This document shows positions 50,975 to 60,197 of a stretch of 64,000 bases of DNA, piece after piece. Numbering within the stretch: the first letter of the stretch is position 1; every line of letters begins with the position of its first letter. The notes under the pieces are model-generated. The model worked only from the letters and a program-made list of their open reading frames with translations. It was not told the DNA's origin and did not search any database. This stretch comes from Streptomyces cyaneogriseus subsp. noncyanogenus (GTDB lineage Bacteria > Actinomycetota > Actinomycetes > Streptomycetales > Streptomycetaceae): assembly GCF_000931445.1 (NCBI RefSeq), contig NZ_CP010849.1, positions 310,001-374,000 on the forward strand, in the 5' to 3' direction. The position numbers and the translations under genes were made by a program.

Positions 50975-51002
50975 GACGACTCGGGACCACCCCGTACGCC
51001 GC

Positions 51003-51983
51003 CTACCCGTCCGTCCCCTTGTCGGTCCCCTCGCCGGTGTCCGGCGTCGTCCCCGTCTCCCGGTCCGTCCCTCCCCCCGCCCGCTGCCCCGTCGTCTCCT
51101 CCGAGGCCGCCCGGTCGGCCCGTCCGCCCGCCCCGAGCGGGCCGGTCGCGGTCAGTGCCCGCGCGTCCTCCAGCCGGGGCAGGACACGGCGGGTGCGGCG
51201 CAGCACCACGGGAGGCATGGCCGGGCGCACCGCCTGTGCCATGCGCAGCCAGGCGGGTACGTAGACGGTCCTGCGGCGGCGTTCGACGGCGTGGGCCAGC
51301 CGGGCGGCGACCGCGTCCACGGGCAGGACGTTCCGGGCGGGCGGCGGCATGCTGACGCGCAGGGTGCGCAGGCCGGTGTACCGGTCGGCGTCGCGGATCA
51401 TCTCGGTGTCCGTCCAGTGCACATAGGCGAGGCCCACACCGATCCCGAGGTGCGCCACCTCGGCCCGCAGTGCCTGGGCGAAGGCTTCGGTCCCCGCCTT
51501 GGCGGCGCAGTAGGCGCTCATCAGCGGGGCGGCGCCCAGCGACGCGGACGAGGCGACCTGGAGGTAGTAGCCCGCCGTGTCGGTCAGGTCCGGCAGGAAC
51601 GCCCGCGCGGTCTGGGCGCTGCCCGTGAGGTTGACGTCGATCACGCGGCGCCACAGGGCCGGGTCCGAGGTCGCGAACGGGCCGCCGGTCGCGATGCCCG
51701 CGTTCGCCACCACGGCGGACGGGGGGCCCAGCCGCCGGCGCACCTCCTCCGCCGCGCCGGCCAGCGCCTCGGCGTCGGTGACGTCCACCTCCCACGTCAG
51801 CGCGGCGGACGGCACGGTGGCCGCCACGGCGTCCAGGAGGGGCTTCTCGTGGCCGAGCAGGGCGAGCCGGGCGCCGCGGCGGGCCAGCTCCAGCGCCAGC
51901 GCCGCCCCGATGCCGCGCGCGGCTCCGGTGACGACGACGGTCCGGTTCCGCAGCGGGCTGTCCGCCGCCGGCCGCCCGCTCAC
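51003..51983 (-). CDS. Short-chain dehydrogenase/reductase
   Basis: A 326-residue classical SDR. TVVVTGAARGIGAALALELARRGARL binds NAD(P); VVANAGIATGG is the NAG motif; the catalytic set is Ser in QVASSASLGAA and Tyr-x-x-x-Lys in SAYCAAKAG (near residue 155). The C-terminal 60 residues extend past the fold as a polar, Gly/Thr-rich tail. GTG 51983 overlaps the stop of the FAD protein gene (GTGA). Third gene of an SRPBCC-FAD-SDR operon convergent with crtU; the substrate is unknown, and may be a lipid or carotenoid-derived alcohol/ketone. Confidence 0.88.
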   Translation of the reverse strand: MSGRPAADSPLRNRTVVVTGAARGIGAALALELARRGARLALLGHEKPLLDAVAATVPSAALTWEVDVTDAEALAGAAEEVRRRLGPPSAVVANAGIATGGPFATSDPALWRRVIDVNLTGSAQTARAFLPDLTDTAGYYLQVASSASLGAAPLMSAYCAAKAGTEAFAQALRAEVAHLGIGVGLAYVHWTDTEMIRDADRYTGLRTLRVSMPPPARNVLPVDAVAARLAHAVERRRRTVYVPAWLRMAQAVRPAMPPVVLRRTRRVLPRLEDARALTATGPLGAGGRADRAASEETTGQRAGGGTDRETGTTPDTGEGTDKGTDG

Positions 51984-53599
51984 CGTCTCGTTCCGGTGCG
52001 GTCGCGGCCGGCGAGCATCCGCTGGAGCCGGGTACGGCCCGGGGGGAAGTGCCGGCGCAGCGCGGCCCGCGCGGCGTTGGCGCCGGGGGCGCCGTGCACG
52101 CCGCCTCCCGGGTGGGCGCCCGCGGAGGCGAGGAACAGGCCCGCCACCGCTGTCTCCGGCCGTCCGGCGCCGGGCACGGGGCGGAAGAAGAGCTGCTGGT
52201 GGAGGGCGGTGGTGCCGCCGTTGATGGCGCCGCCGCGCAGGTTGGCGTCGAGCGACTGGAGGGTGGGCGGGGCCAGGATGCGGCGGGCGCGCACGAGTTG
52301 CCGGAAACCCGGGGCGAACCGCTCGACCTGCCGTTCGACGCGGTCGGCCATGATCTCCTGCTCCCTGGCGTCCCAGCTTCCGGTGATGCCCTCCTCCCCG
52401 GCGTCGGCCCGGATGTCGTGGGGGACGTGGGTGTAGGCCCACGCCGACTCGGTGCCCTGGGGCGAGCGGCACGGGTCGGCGGTCGTCATCTGCCCGAACA
52501 GGGTGAAGGGCCGGTCGGGCACCTGCCGCATCGCGATCTGGGCGGCGAACCGGGTCAGCTCGTCCACGCCGTCGGCCAGGTGCACGGTGCCGGCCCGGGC
52601 CGCTTCCTCGGCCTTCCACGGGACCGGGCCGTCCAGCGCCCAGTCCACCTTGAAGGTGGCGAAGTCCCACTGGAAGCGCTCGATGTCGTCCAGCACCTGC
52701 GCGGGCAGGTGCTCCGGCTCGACGAGACCGCCGTACAGGTCGGGTACGGACACGTCCGCGAGCACGGCGTGGCGCGCGGGAACGGTCTCGCCGTCGGCGG
52801 TGCGCACCGCCACGGCGCGCCGGTCGCGGACGACGACACGGCTGACGCGCTGTCCGCAGCGCAGGGTGCCGCCCCGGGCGCGCAGGCGGCGCACCAGGGC
52901 GTCGGTGAGGGCGCCGGAGCCGCCGACCGGTACGGGGAAGCCGTACGTCTGTCCGAGCATGGACATCAGCCAGCCGAAGCCGCCGCTGCCCGCGGCCTCC
53001 GGGGCCAGGTCGGCGTGGAGGGCGTTGCCGGCCAGCAGCAGTCTGCCGCCCGCGCCCCGGAACTCCTCCTCGCCCAGGCGTCGCACGGGCAGCACCAGGG
53101 AGCGTGCCAGCCGCAGCCCGCCCGCGCTGCGCAGCCGGGCGGCGAGCCGGGCGGTGGCCCGGATGGGCGGGAAGGGCGTGAACAGGGCGTCGAGGATGTC
53201 GGGGCGGAGGCTCTCCCACACCTCGTACAGGCGCCGCCAGGCCGCTCCGTCCCCGGGGGCGAAGATCTCCAGGGAGGCGGCGGTGGTCTCGACACGGCGG
53301 TCGAGGACCGCGCACGTGCCGTCGCTCAGGGGGTGGGCGAGGACGTGGGGGGCGTGGCTCCACCGCAGGCCGTGTTCCGTCAGGCCGAGGCCGGCCAGCA
53401 CCGGGGAGGCGGCGGCCAGCGGGTAGAAGGAGCTGAACACGTCGCTGACGAAGTCCGCGTCGACGCCGCTGTCGTGCCGCACGGCTCCGCCGGGCTCGGG
53501 CTGTTCCTCCAGGACTTCGACGCTCCACCCGGCGTCCGCCAGCAGGTTCGCGGCCACCAGCCCGTTGGGCCCGGCGCCGATCACGACGGCGTCAGGCAT
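51980..53599 (-). CDS. FAD-dependent phytoene-desaturase-like oxidoreductase (PYROXD2-like)
   Basis: A 539-residue flavoprotein beginning DAVVIGAGPNGLVAANLLADAGWSVEVLEEQPEPGGAV, a strong FAD dinucleotide motif. It has the general CrtI fold, but its body (SDVFSSFYPLAAASPVLAGLGL, AWAYTHVPHDIR, GLFLASAGAHPGGGVHGAPGANAARAAL) matches the large PYROXD2/NAD(P)-FAD family rather than true carotene desaturases. It is the middle gene of a three-gene operon: 8-base overlap with the upstream SRPBCC gene and a GTGA overlap with the SDR. It may modify a polyprenyl or fatty substrate. Confidence 0.85.
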   Translation of the reverse strand: MPDAVVIGAGPNGLVAANLLADAGWSVEVLEEQPEPGGAVRHDSGVDADFVSDVFSSFYPLAAASPVLAGLGLTEHGLRWSHAPHVLAHPLSDGTCAVLDRRVETTAASLEIFAPGDGAAWRRLYEVWESLRPDILDALFTPFPPIRATARLAARLRSAGGLRLARSLVLPVRRLGEEEFRGAGGRLLLAGNALHADLAPEAAGSGGFGWLMSMLGQTYGFPVPVGGSGALTDALVRRLRARGGTLRCGQRVSRVVVRDRRAVAVRTADGETVPARHAVLADVSVPDLYGGLVEPEHLPAQVLDDIERFQWDFATFKVDWALDGPVPWKAEEAARAGTVHLADGVDELTRFAAQIAMRQVPDRPFTLFGQMTTADPCRSPQGTESAWAYTHVPHDIRADAGEEGITGSWDAREQEIMADRVERQVERFAPGFRQLVRARRILAPPTLQSLDANLRGGAINGGTTALHQQLFFRPVPGAGRPETAVAGLFLASAGAHPGGGVHGAPGANAARAALRRHFPPGRTRLQRMLAGRDRTGTRR

Positions 53600-54098
53600 G
53601 GCCGGCCTCCGGGCCCGCCGCCACCGTCCCCTCGCCCGCCGCGGTCCCCGGGTGCGGGTCGCCGGCCGCCCGGGCCTCGCAGAGCCGGGCCAGCCGGGAG
53701 AGCATGGCGCGGTGCCGTAGCTGGATCAGCGCCTCCAGGCCGGCGTTGTGGACCAGCCCGCCCGCGCCGCGCAGCGGATGCTCGTCGACGATCACCAGGC
53801 AGTGCTCGCCCCAGGACCGCAGCTCGATGGCGATCCGGGCGGTGCCGAGCAGCCCGGCGTGGGCCTCCAGCTCCAGGACGGCGCCCTCGACGCACCGTCT
53901 GACGACCGTCTCGTTGGTCATCCGCACGGGGCCGAGGCGCACCTCGTACTCGATCGTGGCGCCGAGGTCGGGCCAGTGCCCCCGCTTCGGGTGGGACTCC
54001 GACGTTCCCACCACCCATTGCCCGTACCGGCTGCCGTCCGCGATGACGGACCAGACCGCCTCCGGACTCGCCTTGATCAAATGGTGACGGACTGCCAC
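53592..54098 (-). CDS. SRPBCC-family lipid/polyketide-binding protein
   Basis: A 168-residue START-like protein: HHLIKASPEAVWSVIADGSRYGQWVVG at the N-terminus is the typical first helix-strand part, and WGEHCLVIVDEHPLRGAG and the final helix ALIQLRHRAMLSRLARL complete the helix-grip fold. Such proteins bind hydrophobic ligands. The frame starts at GTG 54098 behind GGGAGG. First gene of the SRPBCC-FAD-SDR operon, so it may carry the substrate for those two enzymes. Confidence 0.85.
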   Translation of the reverse strand: MAVRHHLIKASPEAVWSVIADGSRYGQWVVGTSESHPKRGHWPDLGATIEYEVRLGPVRMTNETVVRRCVEGAVLELEAHAGLLGTARIAIELRSWGEHCLVIVDEHPLRGAGGLVHNAGLEALIQLRHRAMLSRLARLCEARAAGDPHPGTAAGEGTVAAGPEAGHA

Positions 54099-54479
54099 GC
54101 ACGCCTCCCGGTTCCTGAAGGTGCCACTGCGACACCCGCACTGAGTGCCCCTTCCGGGCGGCCCCAACCGGTCGCCTCGGAGGACGGCCCGGTACGGCGT
54201 AGCCCCGGGGCGCCGGGGCACGGGCGCCGCCCCCCGCGGCCGTGGGCGGCAGCGGCACCGGGCCCGGCGCGGTTACCGGACCGCCCGCGCGCGGCAGGCA
54301 CGGGAGGGCGGTGTCGCGGCGACGCCATGACACGCGCTCCGCCGCTCGCGCCCGTCGTACGGCGAGCGGGGCGGCGGTCGCGCTCGTGACGCCACGGGTC
54401 ACCTCCGGTGCCGGCGGCACGACGGCGCAGTCCGGACAGGGCACCTCGGCTCCGGCCCCGGCGCGGACCGGACGTGCCG
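54099..54479. other. 381-base region without a recognised gene
   Basis: This region lies upstream of the SRPBCC operon and downstream of the next minus-strand gene. It is very GC-rich, with one 8-bp inverted repeat (CCGCTCGC and GCGAGCGG, near 54340-54370) that could end the upstream gene. No coding pattern, tRNA or repeat was seen. The SRPBCC promoter should lie near 54110-54160. Confidence 0.4.
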
Positions 54480-54911
54480 TCAGCAGCCGCCCGCTTCCGG
54501 GGCCTCGTGGCCGGGTGCCGCCGTCAGGCGGCGGTAGGCGGCACGGGCGTGGACCACACGGGCCAGGGCGGTGCCGGCGAGGGCGGCGGCGAGCAGGCAG
54601 CCGAGCCAGAACACGTCCCGCCGCCCGGCCCAGGTGAGCGTCCCGGCGGGCGGGATGGCGAAGCCGTTGAGCGAGAGCCAGCACAGCAGCGCCGTACCGG
54701 GAGCGGCCGTGAACCGGGCGCACAGTCCGAGCACGGCGGCCAGCAGGGACAGCGCGGTCAGGGCGAGGACGGTACGGCCGGGACCGGCGACGCTGTTGAC
54801 GACGGCCACCAGGGCCAGCGCGCCGCCGAAGGCGACCGCCCACACCACGGGAGCCGCGGCCGGTTCGGGAACGGGCCGCGCACCGCTGCCCAGGGGTGCC
54901 CACTCGATCAC
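54480..54911 (-). CDS. Small integral membrane protein (KdpD/DUF4118-like four-helix domain)
   Basis: A 143-residue protein with four predicted TM helices: VVWAVAFGGALALVAVVNSV, TVLALTALSLLAAVLGL, TALLCWLSLNGFAI and DVFWLGCLLAAALAGTALARVV. LSLNGFAIPPAGTLTWAG between helices 3 and 4 resembles the DUF4118 membrane domain of KdpD-type sensors, here without a kinase. GTG 54911 follows AAGGAG. Function unknown; it may be a truncated sensor module. Confidence 0.7.
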   Translation of the reverse strand: MIEWAPLGSGARPVPEPAAAPVVWAVAFGGALALVAVVNSVAGPGRTVLALTALSLLAAVLGLCARFTAAPGTALLCWLSLNGFAIPPAGTLTWAGRRDVFWLGCLLAAALAGTALARVVHARAAYRRLTAAPGHEAPEAGGC

Positions 54912-55068
54912 GTTGACGGCTCCTTCCGCTCCCGGGGCGGCCCCCACCACGGCATCGCTCCCCGATCCTGCGGGTTGATTCTCCCATCGCGGCACCGCCT
55001 GCGGTGAGGTCGGGGTCGGACACCGGCGGCGTACCGGGGGCCGCCTCCGGGTCGTGCCGCGGCCCCCG

Positions 55069-55323
55069 TCAGCGGTACGGGTCGAACCGCTCCAGGCCGA
55101 TGCCGGCCAGGACCAGACCGGCGGCGAGCAGCAGCCCGTGGGGCAGGGCCACTCCCGCGGCGACCGAGGCGAGGGCGGCCGCCAGCGCCCACCAGGCGCC
55201 GGTGCGCCGGTACTCGCGGGGCCGGGTGGGGCGACCGCGCCGGAACCGGCGGGCGAACCGGGGATCGTCACGCTCGAGCTGCGCGGCCAGAGCGAGCAGC
55301 CGTTCGTCGTCGTACGGGCGCAT
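55069..55323 (-). CDS. DUF3040 small membrane protein
   Basis: An 84-residue protein. MRPYDDERLLALAAQLERDDPRFARRF is the DUF3040 N-terminal helix, found in many actinobacterial small proteins; two TM segments follow (WWALAAALASVAAGVAL and GLLLAAGLVLAGIGL). ATG 55323 follows GAGGGAG. No function is known for the family. Its neighbour on the same strand is the four-helix membrane protein 157 bases downstream. Confidence 0.88.
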   Translation of the reverse strand: MRPYDDERLLALAAQLERDDPRFARRFRRGRPTRPREYRRTGAWWALAAALASVAAGVALPHGLLLAAGLVLAGIGLERFDPYR

Positions 55324-55586
55324 GGCTCCCTCTTCCCATGTCCGCCACTGGGGGAAAGCGCGCGGAAGGCCGGACGGGTGAGAAGTCAACGCCCGTGCCA
55401 CGGCCGCGAGTTCCCGACCACGCGGAGGCGCGGCCGGATGGACGGCGCGGCACGGAAGCGGTCGTCCCCCGCCGCGGCCCTCCTCCTGCGCGGCGGCGCG
55501 GCTTTCCCGTACGCGGTGGCGGCAGGCACGACGGCGGCCGGACCCCGCTCGGGGAACGGGTGTCCGGCCGCCGTCGCGGGCAGGCA

Positions 55587-55781
55587 TCAGTGCGGCGTGC
55601 TGGTCATCAACTCCGCGAACGAGGCCATGCAGTCCGGGCAGTGGCGCGCCCGTTCGGCTCTGGACGCCTCGATGCGAGCGGCGAGCCGCTGCCCGCACAA
55701 GGTGGCCGCGGCTTGTTTGGCCATCACGTGCCACACCAATGCTCCGCCCGGCTTTTCCGGGCCCACGCACATCTCGTACAT
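55587..55781 (-). CDS. Small Cys-containing cytosolic protein, function unknown
   Basis: A 64-residue protein starting MYEMCVGPEKPGGALVWHVM. Four Cys (in EMCVG, TLCGQ and CPDC) and nearby His make a possible zinc site, with a CxxC in ARHCPDCMASF. The start ATG 55781 follows GGGAGG; a TTG five codons upstream is unlikely. I do not recognise the family, but the ribosome site and conserved-looking Cys pattern support a real gene. Confidence 0.6.
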   Translation of the reverse strand: MYEMCVGPEKPGGALVWHVMAKQAAATLCGQRLAARIEASRAERARHCPDCMASFAELMTSTPH

Positions 55782-56132
55782 GTTCCGGCCTCCCAAGGTG
55801 GACGCCGCCGTCCCTGTCCAGGAGACCCCACATTCACCGGGATCAGAAACGTGCAGGGGCCATTCGGGTGACGGGGCCCCAAGGCGGCGGCGTGCGGCGT
55901 CATCGGAGACGCCACCCCGGCCGCGCCCGGAGACACCCGGACGGATCGAAATCCCTCAGCCATCCGGCCCAAAAGACGCCCTTGGTGACGCTATGTCGGG
56001 AAAGGGAGACTAACTTCGGTCTCTCTGGGCACGCGCTGCGCGACACACGCAGCCGGAGCCGGACGCGCCCCCCGTGTCCCGTTCGGCCACCGCATCCGCA
56101 TGCGCACCGACGGGCATCGACCGAGGAAACTG
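55782..56132 (+). promoter_or_regulatory. Region upstream of the cytochrome oxidase gene, with a small dyad
   Basis: About 350 bases between divergent genes. GGGAGAC (56004-56010) can pair with GTCTCTC (56019-56025, one G-U) around TAACTTCG, 108 bases before the oxidase start. This could be a regulator site or a leader hairpin. No clear -10/-35 pair and no further gene were seen. Confidence 0.35.
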
Positions 56133-57851
56133 ATGGCGACACATACGACTGAACCGATCGCTCCCGTTCCGGCGGCGAAGGGACGCCGCGGCAGGGGCCG
56201 CGTGGTCGTCTCCTGGCTGACCACGACCGATCACAAGAAGATCGGGCATCTGTACCTGATCACGTCGTTCGGGTTCTTCCTGATCGGTGGCCTGCTGGCG
56301 ATGGTGATCCGGGCGGAGCTGGCCCGGCCGGGCCTGCAGCTCGTATCCGCCGAGCAGTACAACCAGGCGTTCACCATGCACGGCACGATCATGCTGCTGC
56401 TCTTCGCCACCCCCACGTTCGCCGGGTTCGCCAACGCGATCATGCCGTTGCAGATCGGCTCGCCCGATGTCGCCTTCCCACGGCTGAACATGTTCTCGTA
56501 CTGGCTGTTCCTCTTCGGCGGCCTGATCGTCCTGAGCAGCTTCCTCACCCCGCAGGGCGCCGCGGACTTCGGCTGGACCGCCTACACCCCGCTCAGCGGC
56601 GGGGAGCGCACCCCCTACGTCGGCGGCAACCTGTGGGTCATGGGCCTGGCGCTGTCCGGGTTCGGCACCATCCTGGGCGCGGTCAACTTCGTCACCACCA
56701 TCATCTGCATGCGGGCCCCCGGCATGACGATGTTCCGGATGCCGCTGTTCACCTGGAACGTGCTGCTCACCTCGGTGCTGGTCCTGCTGGCCTTCCCCGT
56801 CCTGGCCGCCGCGCTGTTCGCGCTGCAGGCGGACCGCCAGTTCGGCGCCCACGTCTTCGACCCCGGAAACGGCGGGTCGCTCCTGTGGCAGCACCTGTTC
56901 TGGTTCTTCGGCCACCCCGAGGTCTACATCCTGGCGCTGCCGTTCTTCGGCGTGATCACCGAGATCATCCCGGTCTTCTCCCGCAAGCCGATCTTCGGTT
57001 ACATGGGCCTGGTCGGCGCCACCATCGCCATCACCGGCCTGTCCGTGACCGTCTGGGCCCACCACATGTTCGCCACCCAGGCCGTGCTGCTGCCGTTCTT
57101 CTCCTTCATGAGCTTCCTGATCGCCGTGCCGACGGGCGTGAAGTTCTTCAACTGGATCGGCACCATGTGGAAGGGCTCGCTGTCGTTCGAGCCGCCCATG
57201 CTGTGGGCGGCCGGCTTCCTCGTCACCTTCCTCTTCGGCGGACTGACCGGCGTCCTCCTCGCCTCTCCGCCGCTGGACTTCCACGTCACCGACAGTTACT
57301 TCGTGATCGCCCACTTCCACTACGTGCTCTTCGGCACCATCGTCTTCGCGATGTTCGGCGGCTTCAGCTTCTGGTGGCCCAAGATGACCGGCACGATGCT
57401 GGACACCCGCCTGGAGAAGGTCCACTTCTGGACCCTGTTCGTCGGCTTCCACACCACTTTCCTGGTGCAGCACTGGCTGGGCGCCGAGGGCATGCCCCGG
57501 CGGTACGCCGACTATCTCGCCGCCGACGGCTTCACCGCCCTCAACACCGTCTCCAGCATCGGCGCCTTCCTGCTGGGCCTGTCCACCCTGCCGTTCCTGT
57601 ACAACGTCTGGAAGACGGCCCAGCGCGGCAAGAAGGTGGAGGTCGACGACCCCTGGGGCTACGGCCGTTCGCTGGAATGGGCCACGTCCTGCCCGCCGCC
57701 CCGCCACAACTTCGTCACCCTGCCCCGCATCCGCTCCGAATCCCCCGCGTTCGACCTCCACCACCCCGACGTGGCCCAACTGGACGAGAAGGAGAACACC
57801 GGCAAGCGCGATGTGATCGACGCGGCGGGACACGAGAGCGACCGGTCGTGA
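56133..57851 (+). CDS. ctaD: Cytochrome c oxidase (aa3) subunit I, orphan copy
   Basis: A 572-residue, 12-TM haem-copper oxidase subunit. The low-spin haem His is in [12 protein letters not shown]; the binuclear site is [14 protein letters not shown] (His-Tyr pair) and [10 protein letters not shown] (two copper His); the haem a/a3 pair His lies in [10 protein letters not shown]. The tail after TM12 is long and polar. ATG 56133 is behind GAGGAAAC; an upstream in-frame ATG at 56100 lacks a ribosome site. No subunit II, III or quinol oxidase genes are nearby, so it is a second, stand-alone copy, as seen in several Streptomyces. Confidence 0.93.
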   Translation: MATHTTEPIAPVPAAKGRRGRGRVVVSWLTTTDHKKIGHLYLITSFGFFLIGGLLAMVIRAELARPGLQLVSAEQYNQAFTMHGTIMLLLFATPTFAGFANAIMPLQIGSPDVAFPRLNMFSYWLFLFGGLIVLSSFLTPQGAADFGWTAYTPLSGGERTPYVGGNLWVMGLALSGFGTILGAVNFVTTIICMRAPGMTMFRMPLFTWNVLLTSVLVLLAFPVLAAALFALQADRQFGAHVFDPGNGGSLLWQHLFWFFGHPEVYILALPFFGVITEIIPVFSRKPIFGYMGLVGATIAITGLSVTVWAHHMFATQAVLLPFFSFMSFLIAVPTGVKFFNWIGTMWKGSLSFEPPMLWAAGFLVTFLFGGLTGVLLASPPLDFHVTDSYFVIAHFHYVLFGTIVFAMFGGFSFWWPKMTGTMLDTRLEKVHFWTLFVGFHTTFLVQHWLGAEGMPRRYADYLAADGFTALNTVSSIGAFLLGLSTLPFLYNVWKTAQRGKKVEVDDPWGYGRSLEWATSCPPPRHNFVTLPRIRSESPAFDLHHPDVAQLDEKENTGKRDVIDAAGHESDRS

Positions 57852-58222
57852 GTGCGGGCCGGGGCGGCGACCCGCGGGCCTGCGACGCCTCCGGCCTCGC
57901 CGCGGAAGCCGAGGGCTACCTCATGGCACGGGCCCACCTCGACGACGCCCACCGCGAGGCGCGCGCGCTGTGTGCCGCGCTGCCCTGGCTGACCACGGCA
58001 CAGGCCGAGGACCTCAGCCGACACTACGTCGAGCAGCGCATCGCCCTCGCCCGCCGGCTGCTCCAGGACACGATCCGGCGGGCGGGCGAGCTGCGGCAGG
58101 AGTACGAGGCCCGTTACCGCGCCCTGCGCCGCACCCTGCTGCGGCGGCACGCCGCCTGCGCGTCGGTGCTGGTGGCCTGCGCCGCGGGCATCGGAACCGC
58201 GGTCTCCGCGCTGGGACGCTGA
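57848..58222 (+). CDS. Small protein coupled to the oxidase gene, function unknown
   Basis: A 124-residue protein overlapping the oxidase stop (GTGA at 57848). Residues 25-90 form long charged helices ([61 protein letters not shown]), probably a coiled coil; one TM helix ends the chain ([20 protein letters not shown]). Translational coupling suggests an accessory or assembly role for the orphan oxidase. I do not recognise the family. Confidence 0.75.
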   Translation: MSAGRGGDPRACDASGLAAEAEGYLMARAHLDDAHREARALCAALPWLTTAQAEDLSRHYVEQRIALARRLLQDTIRRAGELRQEYEARYRALRRTLLRRHAACASVLVACAAGIGTAVSALGR

Positions 58223-58280
58223 CCGGCCCCACCCGGCCGGGGCCGGGTGGGCGTGTCCGCATCGGGGTACTCACGGCGGC

Positions 58281-58838
58281 ATGATGAAGCGCGCGCTGGG
58301 GGAAGGGCTCCTCGCCGGTACTGCGGGGGTGCTCGTGATGACGCTCGGCGAGAAGGCGGAGCAGCGGCTGACCGGCCGTCCCGACTCGCACGTCCCCGCC
58401 CGGACGCTGGAGCGTCTCACCGGGGCGCCGGAGCGGCCCGGCCGGCAGCCGAGGCCGGTGAATCTCGCCATGCACATCGGGCAGGGAGCGCTGCTGGGCG
58501 TCCTGCGGTCGGTGATGGCCCACGCGGGGCTGCGCGGGCCGTGGTCGTCGGCGAAGTTCGCCGTGGTGCGACTGACCAACGACCAGATCCTGGAGAACGC
58601 CACCGGCACCGGCGCCCCGCCGCAGACCTGGCCCCGGTCCGAGCTGGTCGTGGACCTGCTGCACAAGGCCGTCTACGCCTTCGCCACCGGTGTTGTCGCC
58701 GACGCCCTGGCCGCCCGCCGGGGCCCCGGGCCCGGGCAGCGGCACGCGGCGCTGCGGCCGGGCCGCCGACCGGACGTGGGCCCGCTGCCCCGCGGCCGGT
58801 CCCACGCGCTGCGTGACGACGAAGGGCACACGCGATGA
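58281..58838 (+). CDS. Hydrophobic protein of unknown function
   Basis: A 185-residue protein starting MMKRALGEGLLAGTAGVLVMTLGEKAEQRL. The first 25 residues could be a membrane segment; a second hydrophobic part lies near LHKAVYAFATGVVADALAAR. The tail is Arg-rich. Its stop overlaps the next gene (ATGA), so the two are made together. No known domain recognised. Confidence 0.72.
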   Translation: MMKRALGEGLLAGTAGVLVMTLGEKAEQRLTGRPDSHVPARTLERLTGAPERPGRQPRPVNLAMHIGQGALLGVLRSVMAHAGLRGPWSSAKFAVVRLTNDQILENATGTGAPPQTWPRSELVVDLLHKAVYAFATGVVADALAARRGPGPGQRHAALRPGRRPDVGPLPRGRSHALRDDEGHTR

Positions 58839-59377
58839 ACGAGCGAGCACGCCCGGGGACGCACGGCCACGCCTCGGGCCCGTACACCGGTCCGGCCCTG
58901 CTGGGCATCTACCTCAACGACCATCTGGCGGGCGCCACCGCCGGGGCGGAGCGTGCCCGGTACCTCGTGCGGACGTGCGGCGATTCGGCCCTCGGCGCGG
59001 CGGTGGCACCCGTCGCCGCCGAGATCGCCGAGGACCGCGCGACGCTGATCCGCGTCATGAGGCGGCTCGGCGTTCCGGTGCGGCAGTACAAGGTGTACGC
59101 CGGGCGGGTGGCGGAGCGGGTGGGGAGGCTGAAGACCAACGGGCGGCTGCTGCACCGCTCGCCGCTGAGCACCCTGCTGGAGCTGGAGGCGCTGCGGCTG
59201 GGCGTGCAGGGCAAACAGGCCGGGTGGCGGACGTTGCGCCACCTCGCCGACACCGACGACCGCCTCGACGCCCGGCAACTGGACGGCCTTTTGGAGCGGG
59301 CCCGACGCCAGACGGACACGCTGGAGGAACTGCGCCTCCAGCAGGTGCGGACCGTCTTCCCGGACGCCGGAGACTGA
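58835..59377 (+). CDS. All-helical protein, possibly ferritin/DUF892-like
   Basis: A 180-residue helical protein. TGPALLGIYLNDHLAGATAGAERARYLV, VAPVAAEIAEDRATLIRVMRRLG and DGLLERARRQTDTLEELRLQQVRTVF suggest a four-helix bundle similar to ferritin-like stress proteins, with Asp/Glu/His possibly in metal positions. ATG overlaps the previous stop (ATGA). No clear diiron motif is present, so function stays unknown. Confidence 0.75.
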   Translation: MNERARPGTHGHASGPYTGPALLGIYLNDHLAGATAGAERARYLVRTCGDSALGAAVAPVAAEIAEDRATLIRVMRRLGVPVRQYKVYAGRVAERVGRLKTNGRLLHRSPLSTLLELEALRLGVQGKQAGWRTLRHLADTDDRLDARQLDGLLERARRQTDTLEELRLQQVRTVFPDAGD

Positions 59378-59380
59378 CGT

Positions 59381-59413
59381 CCGCGTCCGCCGCGGCCTGC
59401 GCGCCGGACGCGG
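59381..59413. terminator. Hairpin between convergent small genes
   Basis: CCGCGTCCG (59381-59389) pairs with CGGACGCGG (59405-59413) around 15 bases, four bases after the stop at 59377; a further GC-rich dyad follows. It probably serves both this gene and the minus-strand SRPBCC gene. Confidence 0.5.
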
Positions 59414-59442
59414 AGGGGAGCCGGCCGGGCCGGCCCGGCGGG

Positions 59443-59856
59443 TCAGCCGGCGGCGTTCTCCACGCGCAGGCGCACCTGTTCCTCCAGGCGGCTCAGGCTG
59501 CTGTCGAGGGCGTCGAGGACTTCCTGGCGGCCGGGGTCGTGGCTGTCCTCGAAGAACGACAGGTGCACGGTGACCTCGCTGGCACCGCTGCCGACACCGG
59601 CGACCTGGAGCCAGCCGGTGTAGCTGCCCTGCTCGCGGGTGCCCCACTCGATCCGCATCTGCTCGGGGCGGGCGCGCAGCAGCGCGGAGGTGTCCTGGTC
59701 GGTCCGGTCCTCGTGGACGGTGACGGCGGGCGGGTCCTCGACGTGCACGTGCAGGGCGTCCGGGAGCCAGGTCTCCATCTGGTCGACGTTGGCGGCCTGG
59801 TCGAAGACCTGCTCGGGCTGGGCGGGCATGGTGCGGGAACGCTCGTACTCGGTCAT
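59443..59856 (-). CDS. SRPBCC-family protein (ligand-binding START-like)
   Basis: A 137-residue START-like protein: TEYERSRTMPAQPEQVFDQAANVDQMETWLPDALHV at the N-terminus, then TGWLQVAGVGSGASEVTVHLSFFED and the last helix. It is shorter and unlike the SRPBCC protein at 53592-54098. ATG 59856 follows GAGGAG. It is divergent from the phosphatase gene across a repeat-rich 340-base region. Ligand unknown. Confidence 0.85.
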   Translation of the reverse strand: MTEYERSRTMPAQPEQVFDQAANVDQMETWLPDALHVHVEDPPAVTVHEDRTDQDTSALLRARPEQMRIEWGTREQGSYTGWLQVAGVGSGASEVTVHLSFFEDSHDPGRQEVLDALDSSLSRLEEQVRLRVENAAG

Positions 59857-60197
59857 GCGGCACCACTCCTCGGTGGGTTCCGTGGATCGGACTCGAAACT
59901 CGTCGGTGGCTCGGGGACGACGTCGTGACTCCGGGTCGCGGTGACCCAGGAGTCGTGGGAGTCGTGGGTGACTCAAGGGTCGCGGGTGACCCCCCGTCGC
60001 GCACCCGCGCCGTCCGACCGGACGCGTGCCCGGAATGCCGCGGACGAAGCACGGCATGCCGCCGGGCGGCTCGCCGGGCCCGCCCCTCCCGGCGGGCAAC
60101 ACGCGAGGCCCGTGGACGCGCGGGCCAGGGCGCGCGGTGAAAGACTGCTGGGACAACGTGCTCCATCACGCCAAGGTTCGCGACGAGAGGAGACGAG
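59857..60197. promoter_or_regulatory. Divergent promoter region rich in GAGTC/GACTC repeats
   Basis: The region between the SRPBCC and phosphatase genes holds a hairpin GACTCCGGGTC...GACCCAGGAGTC (59927-59954, one bulge), then GAGTCGTGGGAGTCGTGGGTGACTC. The GAGTC/GACTC half-sites repeat at least five times. They could be operator sites or mRNA structure. Nothing coding was seen. Confidence 0.45.

Noticed and set aside
51980..53599. Second phytoene desaturase (crtI paralogue)
   Set aside because: It shares the FAD fold, but its conserved blocks match the PYROXD2-like family, and it is in an operon with an SDR and SRPBCC protein rather than crt genes.
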